Below are positions 9,768-19,123 of a DNA stretch of 64,000 nt, in pieces; the first letter of the stretch is position 1, and every line of letters starts with the position of its first letter. Source of the DNA: Paenibacillus mellifer. GTDB lineage: Bacteria > Bacillota > Bacilli > Paenibacillales > Paenibacillaceae. The translations under genes and the position numbers were made by a program. The notes below the pieces were generated by a model. The model searched no databases and was not told where the DNA came from. It worked only from the letters and a program-made list of their open reading frames with translations. The stretch spans positions 119,946-183,945 of the forward strand of contig NZ_JALPRK010000010.1 in assembly GCF_023195895.1 (NCBI RefSeq), read 5' to 3'.

Positions 9768-12635
9768 ATGACGAACAAAACGTACCCATATCCCTATCAA
9801 AACCCTGAATTGCCGCTGGCGAAGCGGGTGGATGACTTGATCTCCCGATTCACCCTGGAGGAGAAAGTCGAGCTGATGTGCCAGTTTCAAACCGAAGTGC
9901 CACGGCTCGGCGTCAAACCATACAAACACGGCACGGAAGGCGCGCATGGCGTAGCTTGGCTGGGAGAAGCGACGTCTTTTCCACAAAATACAGGTCTGGC
10001 CTGTACCTGGAATCCTGAGTTAATGCGTCAAATCGGTTCTGTGATCGGGGATGAGGCGCGTGTGTATTTTCAACGGAACCCGGCAGTAAACGGCTTAACG
10101 ATCTGGGCGCCGACCGTTGATATGGAGCGCGACCCGCGCTGGGGCCGGACGGAGGAGGCCTATGGCGAAGATCCCCACCTCACGGGAGCGTTGACGACCG
10201 AGTTGGTGAAAGGGCTGCAAGGGGACCACCCGTTTTATTACAAGGCCGTAGCTACGTTGAAGCATTTCTACGGGAACAACAATGAAGTTGACCGGGGCAG
10301 CGATTCGGTGAGCATTGATCCTCGGAATAAGCGAGAGTATTACTTGAAAGCGTTTGAGCGTACATTCCGGGAAGGCCGGGCTGGTTCGATGATGACGGCT
10401 TACAACGGGATTAACGGTACGCCATGTAACCTCAACAACGAAGTAAACGACATCGTCAAAGGCGAATGGGAGATGGACGGATTTGTCGTTGGCGATGCCG
10501 GCGATGTGATAGGGACGGTGATGGATCACCGCTACGTGGAATCTTACGCAGAAGCGGTGGCTGGAAGCATTAAAGCGGGCATCGACAGTATGACGGATGA
10601 TCAGCCGATCATGTTCCAGGCGCTGCGGGATGCGCTGGAGCAAGGCTTGCTCGCCGAGTCGGACCTGGACCACGCGCTTCGCAACGCCTTCCGCGTTCGA
10701 TTCCGTCTAGGCGAATTCGATCCGGAGGAGCGGAACCCGTACAGCCGTGTACCGGAGCACAAATTGTGCGCACCGGAGCATGCGGCTCTATCGTTGACCG
10801 CCGCCCGCGAATCGATCGTGCTTCTAAAGAATGAAGGCTTGCTGCCCTTGCCGCATACTTTAGGTTCGTTGGCCGTTGTCGGGCCGCTGGCCGATGAAGC
10901 GATTACGGACTGGTACAGCGGCACGCCGCCTTACCGCGTAACTCCGCTGCAGGGCTTGAAGGAGAAAATGGGCGAGCGTCCCGTATTCTTTGGAACGGGT
11001 CTGGATCGGATTCGCTTGCGCTCCGCAGCGACCGGCAAATATGTCCGGATCATGTCCGGTGAAGGAGCCGTATCGGCTCTGGCGGCAACCGGCGAAAACG
11101 CGGCCGATGCGGCGGTATTCGAACGGGGCGATTGGGGCTGGGGTTCGAGCACATTGCGTTCGGTGGATACCGGCAAGTTTGTAACCGAGACCGATTCGGG
11201 GTTGCTGACAGCGACGGCAAACGAAGCCGGCGGCTGGTTCGTGAAGGAAGTGTTCGACTTTAGCGTGGCTTCAAGCGGCAAGGTCGAGATGAAGGCGTGG
11301 AACGGACGGCCTATCGTTCTGAACGAGCGCGGCGGGCTGATCGCAGTTGGCGAGAACGTTTTTGATAATGCCATTAAGGTCGATAGCCGCTTGCCAGGGG
11401 AACAGTGGATTGTGGAAATCGTAGAGAATGGGATGGAGAAGGCTGTGAATGCGGCCAAATCGGCGGAGACGGCGATTGTTGTCGTGGGCAACAACCCGTT
11501 CATTAATGCGAAGGAAACGATTGACCGCGCTGACATTGTGCTGCCTCCGACGCAGCAAGCGCTGATTCAAGCGATACGCGCAGCGAATCCGAATACAGTG
11601 GTCGTCATTGTCGGCAGCTATCCGTTTGCAGTCAATTGGGAGAACGAGCATGTGCCGTCGATTTTGTTTACCTCCCACGCTGCCCAAGAGCTGGGCCATG
11701 CCGTGACCGACGTGCTGTTCGGCGACTATAATCCGGCGGGACGCCTTAATATGACCTGGTACCAATCGGTGAACCAGCTACCGGAATTGAAGGATTACGA
11801 CATTATTAAGGGCAAACGGACTTATCAATATTTTGACGGAAAGGTCCTATACCCATTTGGACATGGGCTTAGTTATACGACGTTTGAGTATAGCGGACTT
11901 ACGCTGGATCGGACGAAGGTAAACCAAGACGGCCAGGTTCAAATTTCGTTTGATGTGCATAATGCCGGTAAAATGGCCGGGGATGAAGTGCCGCAGCTTT
12001 ATGTGCGAATCGGGCAGTCTCGAGTGCCGCGCCCGCTGAAAACGTTGAAGGGCTTTACTCGCCTACATCTTCAGCCGGGAGAAACGAAGCAAGTTACGTT
12101 TACGCTGAAGGCGGAAGAGTTGGCCTTCTGGGATGTGACCCGGGATCGCTATTGTGTGGAGTCGGGAGAATATACGATGATGGTTGGACCTTCCTCGGAG
12201 GTCATAGCCCTCACGGCTACGCTTCAAGTGGAAGGCGTAACTATACCGCCGCGTTCACTGCGTGAACCGGTGCGTGCGGTGAACTATGACGATTACGAGC
12301 AGGTCTTCCTGGATGAATGCCGTGAAGGCGGTGAAAGCATCCGGTTAAAGTCCGAGCGAGGATGGATTGCTTTCCGCGATGTCGAGTTAAACGAAGGAAC
12401 ATTTCGCTTTGAAGCGCGGGTATCGGGGAACTTGAAGGGCGGCGAAATCGCCGTGGCGCTCGATTCCCCGGACGGCGAGGCTGTAGTAAGCTGCAAGCTC
12501 TTGCCTACCGGCGGGCGTCAAGCCTGGACGACGGTAACTGCTGAAGCCGCGACAGGTTTGTCGGGCCGGCATGATGTATACCTGCATTTGCAAGGAGAAG
12601 TGCAAATCAGCTGGTTCCGACTGTATGACATTTGA
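9768..12635 (+). CDS. Glycoside hydrolase family 3 with inserted beta domain and C-terminal CBM-like domain
   Basis: This is a 955-residue GH3 enzyme of the beta-glucosidase/beta-xylosidase type. The N-terminal barrel includes the nucleophile D243 in GFVVGDAGDV and the KHFYGNNNE motif. The second domain is split: about residues 410-550 hold an extra module with two similar segments (LRSAATGKYVRI and LRSVDTGKFVTE), suggestive of a fascin-like or RICIN-like trefoil, before AAKSAETAIVVVG resumes. A fibronectin III-like domain follows (residues 700-810), then a CBM6-like sandwich to the C-terminus. ATG 9768 was preferred over earlier starts because of GGAAGCGAGG upstream. There is no signal peptide. 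Likely role: removal of glucosyl or xylosyl residues from imported oligosaccharides. Confidence 0.9.
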   Translation: MTNKTYPYPYQNPELPLAKRVDDLISRFTLEEKVELMCQFQTEVPRLGVKPYKHGTEGAHGVAWLGEATSFPQNTGLACTWNPELMRQIGSVIGDEARVYFQRNPAVNGLTIWAPTVDMERDPRWGRTEEAYGEDPHLTGALTTELVKGLQGDHPFYYKAVATLKHFYGNNNEVDRGSDSVSIDPRNKREYYLKAFERTFREGRAGSMMTAYNGINGTPCNLNNEVNDIVKGEWEMDGFVVGDAGDVIGTVMDHRYVESYAEAVAGSIKAGIDSMTDDQPIMFQALRDALEQGLLAESDLDHALRNAFRVRFRLGEFDPEERNPYSRVPEHKLCAPEHAALSLTAARESIVLLKNEGLLPLPHTLGSLAVVGPLADEAITDWYSGTPPYRVTPLQGLKEKMGERPVFFGTGLDRIRLRSAATGKYVRIMSGEGAVSALAATGENAADAAVFERGDWGWGSSTLRSVDTGKFVTETDSGLLTATANEAGGWFVKEVFDFSVASSGKVEMKAWNGRPIVLNERGGLIAVGENVFDNAIKVDSRLPGEQWIVEIVENGMEKAVNAAKSAETAIVVVGNNPFINAKETIDRADIVLPPTQQALIQAIRAANPNTVVVIVGSYPFAVNWENEHVPSILFTSHAAQELGHAVTDVLFGDYNPAGRLNMTWYQSVNQLPELKDYDIIKGKRTYQYFDGKVLYPFGHGLSYTTFEYSGLTLDRTKVNQDGQVQISFDVHNAGKMAGDEVPQLYVRIGQSRVPRPLKTLKGFTRLHLQPGETKQVTFTLKAEELAFWDVTRDRYCVESGEYTMMVGPSSEVIALTATLQVEGVTIPPRSLREPVRAVNYDDYEQVFLDECREGGESIRLKSERGWIAFRDVELNEGTFRFEARVSGNLKGGEIAVALDSPDGEAVVSCKLLPTGGRQAWTTVTAEAATGLSGRHDVYLHLQGEVQISWFRLYDI

Positions 12636-12689
12636 TCACGTACCTTGCTACCGGATTTCCTCCGTTCTTTTGAGCCAAACTATAACAAA

Positions 12690-12731
12690 ACGAAAAATTA
12701 GCTGGAAATAGCTCCAGCTAATTTTTCGTAA
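12690..12731. terminator. Bidirectional terminator between convergent genes
   Basis: CGAAAAATTAGCTGGA and TCCAGCTAATTTTTCG form a perfect stem around a short loop, with A/T tracts on both sides. It serves the GH3 gene and the converging AraC-family gene. Confidence 0.9.
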
Positions 12732-12745
12732 TGATGGGGTGGGCG

Positions 12746-13651
12746 CTAAACCCCTACCGGCGCCAGCAACCGCTTGCGGAATTCCGAAGGTGAGCAGTTC
12801 ATCGTCTTGCGGAAGACACGGATAAAGTAGCTGATGTTGTCAAAACCGACTTCCAGCGCGATATCGGAGATTTTGCGCTCCGGCTCGCGGAGCAGCTCGG
12901 CGGCCTGGCGGATCCGGTACGAATTGATGTAGTCCATCGGCGTCTGCCGGGTCATCGACTTGAAGAAGCGGCAGAATTGGCCTTCGCTCATCGGGATCAG
13001 TGCCGCCAGCTCCGCTAACCGGATCGGATGGCCGTAATTCTGCTGGATATGCTGAATGACCTTTTTCAGCCGGTCGATCTTGGACGATTCGCTGCGGCTG
13101 TTGCCAATGGAGCGATTAACAGCCCGGCCCGTTGCGGCGGTCTCCGCCAGCATCAAGTAAAGATGTCCTTTGACGGCGCCTTCAAAGCCGGGTGATTCGG
13201 TGCTGCAGTTGCGCATCATGGCTACGATATGCTCCAGCAAGGCGAGGCTTGCCGCTTCCTCACGCCGAATATGACGGGGGAACGTCGCCTTTCGTTCTTG
13301 CAGCGGCAGCACAAGGTTCTCCTGAACCGCGTCATAATGGGCGCTGGCCAGAAGTTGCGTATCGAAGACGAGGGTGAAGAATGCGCAGCCCTGTTCGCCG
13401 TGCGCATGCGCGGCATGAATATCGCCGCCGTCGATAAACACCGCTTCCCCGGCTCGTACCGAGAAGTAATCGGTATCGACTTGAAACAGCGTTTCTCCTT
13501 CGAGACAGTAGAAGAACTCCGCCTCGTCATGCCAATGGCAGTCGATGACGTGTTCTCCAGGGCCGTAGCGGTACCAATAAGTGCCGAACGGCAGCCGTTC
13601 ATTGCCGTGACTTTTGCTCTCCTTCAGGGAGCGGCGAAGCGCTTGATCCAT
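12746..13651 (-). CDS. AraC-family transcriptional regulator with cupin sensor domain
   Basis: The 301-residue protein starts with a cupin-like sugar-sensing domain (HWHDEAEFFYCLEGE, later DGGDIHAAHAHGE) and ends with an AraC DNA-binding domain of two helix-turn-helix motifs (RLAELAALIPMSEGQFCRFF; ISDIALEVGFDNISYFIRVF; NCSPSEFRKR). The ribosome site GAGGTGAAAAA lies just before the ATG. It is divergent from the GH31 alpha-xylosidase gene, and two 9-bp direct repeats spaced 21 bp lie between them. It is probably the local activator of that gene, responding to a xyloside or related sugar. Confidence 0.92.
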   Translation of the reverse strand: MDQALRRSLKESKSHGNERLPFGTYWYRYGPGEHVIDCHWHDEAEFFYCLEGETLFQVDTDYFSVRAGEAVFIDGGDIHAAHAHGEQGCAFFTLVFDTQLLASAHYDAVQENLVLPLQERKATFPRHIRREEAASLALLEHIVAMMRNCSTESPGFEGAVKGHLYLMLAETAATGRAVNRSIGNSRSESSKIDRLKKVIQHIQQNYGHPIRLAELAALIPMSEGQFCRFFKSMTRQTPMDYINSYRIRQAAELLREPERKISDIALEVGFDNISYFIRVFRKTMNCSPSEFRKRLLAPVGV

Positions 13652-13668
13652 TTTTTCACCTCGTCAAA

Positions 13669-13698
13669 ATAGTGTTATATTTTCACTTGATAGTGTTA
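13669..13698 (+). promoter_or_regulatory. Pair of direct repeats, candidate AraC-family operator
   Basis: ATAGTGTTA occurs at 13669-13677 and again at 13690-13698, exactly 21 bp apart, two helical turns. The second copy touches the position of the -35 element for a TATAAT at 13720-13725. This is the classic arrangement for an AraC-type activator at a promoter with a poor -35 box. Confidence 0.6.
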
Positions 13699-13719
13699 GT
13701 TTAGATTTCACAATATCAG

Positions 13720-13725
13720 TATAAT
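13720..13725 (+). promoter_or_regulatory. -10 element of the alpha-xylosidase promoter
   Basis: A perfect TATAAT is present; the sequence 17 bp upstream (TAGTTT) is a poor -35 box, consistent with activator dependence. Confidence 0.5.
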
Positions 13726-13782
13726 GCAAGTATAGAACGTTTTCATCCGAAAAACAATGTGACGAAAGGCGGGTTTTCCTAT

Positions 13783-16101
13783 ATGAAGTTTACTGATGGC
13801 AACTGGCTGATTCGCGACGAATTTACGCTCTCCACCGCGGTGCAGGCCTATGATTTCCAGGTTCAAGACCATACCTTGATCGCCTCCGCATCGACAACAC
13901 CGATCCGCGGCCGCGGCGACATGATTAATACGACATTACTGACAATGCAGTTCCACTCCCCACTACCAGGTGTGATTGGCGTAAAGCTGATCCATTTCGC
14001 CGGGACGGTCGACCATGGTCCGCATTTTGAATTGGCGAAGGGCGGCGAGCATGCCGAAATCACCGAAAACGAACAATACGCTGAGCTGAAGAGCGGCAGC
14101 CTGAGCGTCCGCATTAATAAGGGCCCGCAATGGTCCGTCGATTTCTATCGCGGCAGCGAGCGGATTACCGGCAGCGGTTTCAAATCGATGGCGCACATAA
14201 CCGAAACAGGCGGAAACACCTATATGCGTGAAGAGCTAGACCTGCGCGTCGGCGAATGGGTATACGGCCTAGGTGAACGTTTCACCTCGTTCCTCAAGAA
14301 CGGACAAATCGTCGATATCTGGAACAAGGACGGCGGTACAAGTTCCGAGCAGTCCTACAAGAACATTCCTTTTTACGTCACCAATAAAGGGTATGGCGTA
14401 TTGGTTAACGACCCAGGTGCGGTTTCATTTGAAGTCGCATCAGAAAAGGTGAAAAAAGTGCAATTCAGCGTTCCCGGAGAATCGCTGGAATATTTCGTGA
14501 TCGATGGTCCGGAGCCGAAGGACGTGCTGAACAAATATACCGATTTGACCGGCAAACCATCGCTGCCGCCGGCCTGGAGTTTTGGTCTGTGGCTGACGAC
14601 CTCTTTTACGACCGATTATGATGAAGCTACGGTGAATTCCTTCGTGGACGGCATGGCCGAACGCGACTTACCGCTGCACGTGTTCCACTTCGACTGCTTC
14701 TGGATGCGCGAATTCCACTGGACGGATTTTAAATGGGACGAGAGCGTATTCCCGGATCCGGTAGGTATGCTGAAACGCCTGAAGGAAAAAGGCCTGAAAA
14801 TCTGCGTATGGATTAACCCGTATATCGGCCAACGCTCCCGTTTGTTTGAAGAAGGCAAGAAAAACGGTTATCTGGTGAAAAAAGCGAACGGCGATGTTTG
14901 GCAGTGGAACTTATGGCAGCCGGGTATGGCGCTCGTAGATTTCACGAATCCGGAAGCTTGCGAATGGTTTGCGGGATACTTGCGCGAATTGGTCGACATG
15001 GGCGTCGATTGCTTCAAAACCGACTTCGGCGAACGGATTCCGACGGATGTCGTGTACCACGACGGCTCCGATCCTGTGAAAATGCACAACTACTACACGT
15101 ATCTGTACAATAAAGTTGTCTTTGAAGTGCTCGAAGAGAAGCTGGGCAAAAATGAAGCCGCCTTGTTCGCCCGTTCCGCAACTGTTGGCGGGCAGAAGTT
15201 CCCGGTCCATTGGGGCGGCGATTGCTACGCCGATTATGAATCGATGGCGGAAAGCCTTCGCGGCGGCTTGTCGCTCGGTCTCGCCGGCTTCGGCTTCTGG
15301 AGCCACGATATCGGCGGGTTCGAGAATACAGCGCCGGTGCATGTGTTCAAACGCTGGCTGGCCTTCGGTTTGCTGTCAAGCCATAGCCGCTTGCATGGAA
15401 GCAGCTCGTACCGCGTACCTTGGGCTTACGACGACGAAGCCGTGGACGTAACCCGGTTCTTCACCAAGCTGAAATGCCGGTTGATGCCGTATATGTTCGA
15501 CATCGCGGTGCAAGCGACGCAACAGGGGGTACCGACGATGCGGGCGATGTTCCTCGAATTCCCGCAGGATCCGGCTTGCGATACGCTAGACCGTCAATAT
15601 ATGCTGGGTGACTCGCTGCTTGTCGCGCCGGTATTCAGCGAACAGGGCGACGTTTCTTATTACCTGCCGGAAGGCCAATGGACCCACTTGCTGTCCGGAC
15701 AGACGGTAGAAGGCGGCAAATGGCGCAAAGAGAAATATGATTTCTTCAGTCTGCCGCTGTTCGTTCGCCCGAACTCGATTCTGGCGACGGGCGCAAATGA
15801 TGTTCGTCCGGATTATGATTATGCGGACAGCGTGGAACTGGGCATGTACGCCATCGAGGATGGAGCAACGGTATCCCGTACGGTTCGTAATGCGAAAGGC
15901 GATGCCGAGCTTAACGTTACGGTCGTTCGCAGCGGAAAACTCGTGAAAGTGACGGCCGAAGGCGCCGGCAAATCGTTCTTCGTCACGTTGCATAGCATGG
16001 GCGAAGCGGCCGCGGTGCAAGGCGCGGTACTTGCAAGTAACGGCGCGGTGGAAGTGGCTTCCTTCAGCGGCAAAACCGAACTGCAAATCACCTTGAAATA
16101 A
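13783..16101 (+). CDS. yicI: Alpha-xylosidase, GH31 (YicI type)
   Basis: The start MKFTDGNWLI and the 772-residue length match the YicI subfamily of GH31, which removes alpha-1,6-xylosyl groups from the non-reducing end of xyloglucan oligosaccharides. The nucleophile is D414 in KTDFGERIP and the acid/base aspartate is in VHWGGDCYADYE. HFDCFWMREFHW in the barrel is typical. I chose ATG 13783 (AAAGGCGGG upstream) over GTG 13759. No signal peptide, so cytoplasmic. It is divergent from an AraC regulator and followed by two hairpins. Confidence 0.95.
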   Translation: MKFTDGNWLIRDEFTLSTAVQAYDFQVQDHTLIASASTTPIRGRGDMINTTLLTMQFHSPLPGVIGVKLIHFAGTVDHGPHFELAKGGEHAEITENEQYAELKSGSLSVRINKGPQWSVDFYRGSERITGSGFKSMAHITETGGNTYMREELDLRVGEWVYGLGERFTSFLKNGQIVDIWNKDGGTSSEQSYKNIPFYVTNKGYGVLVNDPGAVSFEVASEKVKKVQFSVPGESLEYFVIDGPEPKDVLNKYTDLTGKPSLPPAWSFGLWLTTSFTTDYDEATVNSFVDGMAERDLPLHVFHFDCFWMREFHWTDFKWDESVFPDPVGMLKRLKEKGLKICVWINPYIGQRSRLFEEGKKNGYLVKKANGDVWQWNLWQPGMALVDFTNPEACEWFAGYLRELVDMGVDCFKTDFGERIPTDVVYHDGSDPVKMHNYYTYLYNKVVFEVLEEKLGKNEAALFARSATVGGQKFPVHWGGDCYADYESMAESLRGGLSLGLAGFGFWSHDIGGFENTAPVHVFKRWLAFGLLSSHSRLHGSSSYRVPWAYDDEAVDVTRFFTKLKCRLMPYMFDIAVQATQQGVPTMRAMFLEFPQDPACDTLDRQYMLGDSLLVAPVFSEQGDVSYYLPEGQWTHLLSGQTVEGGKWRKEKYDFFSLPLFVRPNSILATGANDVRPDYDYADSVELGMYAIEDGATVSRTVRNAKGDAELNVTVVRSGKLVKVTAEGAGKSFFVTLHSMGEAAAVQGAVLASNGAVEVASFSGKTELQITLK

Positions 16102-16149
16102 TTGGTCCTGGACCATAACCATATCGGCTGGGTAATTTAATATGTGACA

Positions 16150-16188
16150 GGCATCCCTGGCGCAAGAAACAAGCGTCCAGGGAATGCC
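16150..16188 (+). terminator. First of two tandem hairpins after yicI
   Basis: GGCATCCCTGG pairs with CCAGGGAATGCC. There is no strong T-run, so alone it is a hairpin rather than a sure terminator. Confidence 0.5.
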
Positions 16189-16189
16189 G

Positions 16190-16230
16190 AAATATCCCCT
16201 TTTCCCCTTAAAGAAGGGGATATTTCCATT
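16190..16230 (+). terminator. Second tandem hairpin/terminator after yicI
   Basis: AAATATCCCCTT (16190-16201) pairs with AAGGGGATATTT (16214-16225), followed by a short T-rich tail, just ahead of the kinase gene's ribosome site. Confidence 0.7.
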
Positions 16231-16249
16231 TATGTGAGAGGTGATCCGA

Positions 16250-18025
16250 TTGATAAGTAAACTGATTCGCATCACCAATAACCTGAGACTGAAGCATAAG
16301 CTGCTCATTTCCTATATCGTCGTGGTCATGATTCCCGTCCTGATCGTCGGGGTAGCTGTAACCGCTTACTTCCGCGATCAAGCGATGGAGCGGGCGATCG
16401 CGCAAACTACGAACAACGTTGAGAAGGTGAAGACGCGGACCGCCACGATGCTCCGCGTACCTACTGATATCTCCGATTATTTTATGCTAGATAACAAGCT
16501 GGAGAAGATGGTAAACACCCGTTATCCCAGTGTGCTGGAGCTGACCAAGGCCTACCTTGAGTATAAAGATTTCCGCAATTATGACAGGACCTATCGCGAG
16601 GTTTCGGGGATCCGTTTTTATTACGACAACCCAACCTTAATCAACAACTTGGAATTAGTCCCGGTGAACGAGGAGATCGCGGGCATGTACTGGTATAAGC
16701 AGGCGATGAAGAGCAAAGATATCGGGTGGTTCTACATCAACGACAATCAGGAAGTCCCGGTGAAGCGGCTAAGCCTGGTTCGGCAAATTTCCTTTGAAGG
16801 TACTAGGAAGAGCGGGGTACTCATGGTCATCATGAACCAAGAGGAACTCAACCGGATGCTGCAACAGGAGCCTTTTGAGACGATGATCACCGATGATTTG
16901 GGTTATGTTGTCGCCGCTAAGAATCCGTCGTACGTCGGCAAGACACTGGAAGACCTTGATTACGGCATCGATTTACGGACGCAGCAAAAAGGGACATTTA
17001 AAGTAACGATCCAAGGCGTTCCGTCCTATCTCGTGATCGACACCTTGACGCCGGAATCCAGCATGAACGGATTGAAGTTCATTTCCGTGTTTGCGACAGA
17101 GCCGATTGTTAAGGACGCGAATACCGTAAGCCTAATGGGACTTTTTATTATTATCCTCGTATTGCTGATCGCACTGATCTTCGTGTATATTGTTTCATTC
17201 CTGACCACGAAGCGAATGCTGCGGCTGAGCCGCCATTTGAATCGTCTGGCTCTGGGGGATTTCCATGTTGTGTCGCGAATCGACGGCAACGACGAAATCG
17301 GACAGCTGTCACGGCAGTTTAACTATATGGTGGACAGCATCCGCCGGCTCATGGATCAGGTTGTGGAGAAAACCGAACAAAACAATGCGCTGGAGCTGGC
17401 TCAGCGGGAGATCAAGCTAAAGATGATGGCCAGCCAGATTAATCCGCATTTTCTGTTCAATGCGCTGGAGTCCATCCGGATGAATGCCCATATGAAGGGA
17501 GATAAGGAGATCGCCAACGTGGTCCGGCTGCTCGGCAAGATGATGCGCAAGAACCTGGAAGTCGGGCGGGAGAGCATTCCGCTGAAGGAAGAATTGGAAA
17601 TGGTTCGCTCTTATCTGGAGATCCAGAAGTTTCGTTATGAGGAACGGTTAAGTTATACCCTATCGATTGATCCAGAAGCCAATATCATTCGGGTACCACC
17701 GCTGATCATTCAGCCGCTGGTGGAGAATGCCGTCGTCCACGGGGTAGAGGATAAGGAAGAGGGCGTGCATGTCGAAGTGAACATCGAAAGGGACGAGGAC
17801 CGGGTTCGGGTTACGGTGCGTGATAATGGGATGGGCATGACGCCGGAACGCCTTCGTGAGGTGACGAGCTTTATATCGGGCACTAAAGAGCCGGAGCAGA
17901 AGCGGATCGGACTGCGCAACGTCCATCAAAGACTGGTCTTGTCCTATGGGGAAGAGCATGGCTTGTGCATCGTCAGTGAATACGGAATCGGCACAGAATT
18001 TACCTTTACGATTCCGTTGGAGTGA
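16250..18025 (+). CDS. Sensor histidine kinase, YesM type
   Basis: The 591-residue membrane kinase has an N-terminal transmembrane helix (LLISYIVVVMIPVLIVGVAV), an extracellular sensing region of about 250 residues, a second helix near 290-310, a HAMP domain, the His_kinase motif with phospho-acceptor H400 in QINPHFLFNALES, and a HATPase with N (PLVENAVVHG) and G (DNGMGM) boxes. TTG 16250 is the likely start, since GAGAGGTGAT lies at the right distance; the GTG at 16241 is inside that site. It is followed by an LplBC-type importer. No response regulator adjoins it. The orphan YesN-like regulator at 7793 is the natural partner candidate (inference). Confidence 0.92.
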   Translation: MISKLIRITNNLRLKHKLLISYIVVVMIPVLIVGVAVTAYFRDQAMERAIAQTTNNVEKVKTRTATMLRVPTDISDYFMLDNKLEKMVNTRYPSVLELTKAYLEYKDFRNYDRTYREVSGIRFYYDNPTLINNLELVPVNEEIAGMYWYKQAMKSKDIGWFYINDNQEVPVKRLSLVRQISFEGTRKSGVLMVIMNQEELNRMLQQEPFETMITDDLGYVVAAKNPSYVGKTLEDLDYGIDLRTQQKGTFKVTIQGVPSYLVIDTLTPESSMNGLKFISVFATEPIVKDANTVSLMGLFIIILVLLIALIFVYIVSFLTTKRMLRLSRHLNRLALGDFHVVSRIDGNDEIGQLSRQFNYMVDSIRRLMDQVVEKTEQNNALELAQREIKLKMMASQINPHFLFNALESIRMNAHMKGDKEIANVVRLLGKMMRKNLEVGRESIPLKEELEMVRSYLEIQKFRYEERLSYTLSIDPEANIIRVPPLIIQPLVENAVVHGVEDKEEGVHVEVNIERDEDRVRVTVRDNGMGMTPERLREVTSFISGTKEPEQKRIGLRNVHQRLVLSYGEEHGLCIVSEYGIGTEFTFTIPLE

Positions 18026-18126
18026 ATCTCTAATTTTTATATGGTTTTGTTCGAAATCTCTCGGGTATTTCGCAGGCCCCCCTTGCCTTATCATAAAGCT
18101 ATAGCAGACAAGGGGGGAGAAAAGAG

Positions 18127-19107
18127 ATGGAAACGCTGTCAACTCAGCCTGAAACCAGAAATGTAAGCGCAACCCCTACGCCGCCGAAGAAGCGGAAGAA
18201 CGGTATCTGGCGGAGCATCTTAAAGCAAAAGTACTTGTACTTAATGTCCATACCATTCGTCATCTGGTTGTTTGTATTCAACTATTTGCCGGTTTGGGGA
18301 TGGACGATGGCTTTCCAAAAATATAAGCCGGCGAAATCCTTTTCCGAGCAGGAATGGGTAGGATTTAAGAACTTCGTGGACCTGTTCCAGGATGAACGGT
18401 TCTACCTGGTACTCCGCAATACGCTGGCCATGAGCTTAATGGGCCTGATCGCAGGATTCGTGGTCCCGATTACCTTTGCGGTGCTCCTGAACGAGCTGCG
18501 CGGCAAATACTTCAAGCGGACGGTGCAAACGGTCTCCTACCTGCCGCACTTTGTTTCCTGGGTTGTCGTGGGGGGGATCATTACAAAAATGCTCTCGATC
18601 GACGGCGGGATCGTCAACGAGGTTTTGATATCCCTGCACATCATCAACGAGCCGATTCAATTCATGGCCCAAGGGAAATGGTTTTGGGGGATTGTAACCG
18701 CTTCCGATGTCTGGAAAGAAACCGGCTGGAACGCCATCATTTATTTAGCGGCCATCACCGGTATCGATAAAGAGCTTTACGAGGCGGCTAAGGTCGATGG
18801 GGCCGGACGCTTCCGGCAAATCTGGAATATTACGCTTCCGGGTATTCGGACGACGATTTCGGTGCTGCTGATCATGTCGATCGGTCATTTGATCAGCATC
18901 GGGTTTGAAAAACAGTTCCAGCTCAGCAACTCGCTGCTTACCGACTATTCCGAAGTGCTGGACATGTATGCGCTGAACTACGGGATCAATATCAGCCGCT
19001 TCTCGTACGGCACGGCGATCAGTATGTTCACTTCCGTGGTCAGCATTATCCTGCTGCTCACCGCCAACGGGATCATGAAGAAAACAACCAAAGAAAGCAT
19101 CATGTAA
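18127..19107 (+). CDS. lplB: ABC transporter permease, LplB family
   Basis: The 326-residue protein has a charged N-terminal extension of about 40 residues, then six hydrophobic segments. The motif FNYLPVWGWTMAFQKYKP after the first helix is characteristic of LplB, and the EAA loop reads ELYEAAKVDGAGRFRQIWNI near residue 220. It pairs with the next gene product. As in other LplABC/YtcQP-type oligosaccharide importers there is no ATPase gene in the operon. Ribosome site AGGGGGGAG precedes the ATG, and a cre-like site overlaps the start codon. Confidence 0.93.
   Translation: METLSTQPETRNVSATPTPPKKRKNGIWRSILKQKYLYLMSIPFVIWLFVFNYLPVWGWTMAFQKYKPAKSFSEQEWVGFKNFVDLFQDERFYLVLRNTLAMSLMGLIAGFVVPITFAVLLNELRGKYFKRTVQTVSYLPHFVSWVVVGGIITKMLSIDGGIVNEVLISLHIINEPIQFMAQGKWFWGIVTASDVWKETGWNAIIYLAAITGIDKELYEAAKVDGAGRFRQIWNITLPGIRTTISVLLIMSIGHLISIGFEKQFQLSNSLLTDYSEVLDMYALNYGINISRFSYGTAISMFTSVVSIILLLTANGIMKKTTKESIM
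18128..18141 (+). promoter_or_regulatory. Candidate cre site overlapping the lplB start codon
   Basis: TGGAAACGCTGTCA matches the cre consensus with one mismatch and covers codons 1-5 of lplB. Intragenic cre sites near starts are known to work by blocking elongation; here it is only a sequence match and could be due to the codons. Confidence 0.4.
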
Positions 19108-19123
19108 GGAGGGGGAGACGACG

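Noticed and set aside
10095..10673. 192-codon minus-strand ORF within GH3
   Set aside because: It lies wholly opposite catalytic GH3 sequence, without start signals or known motifs.
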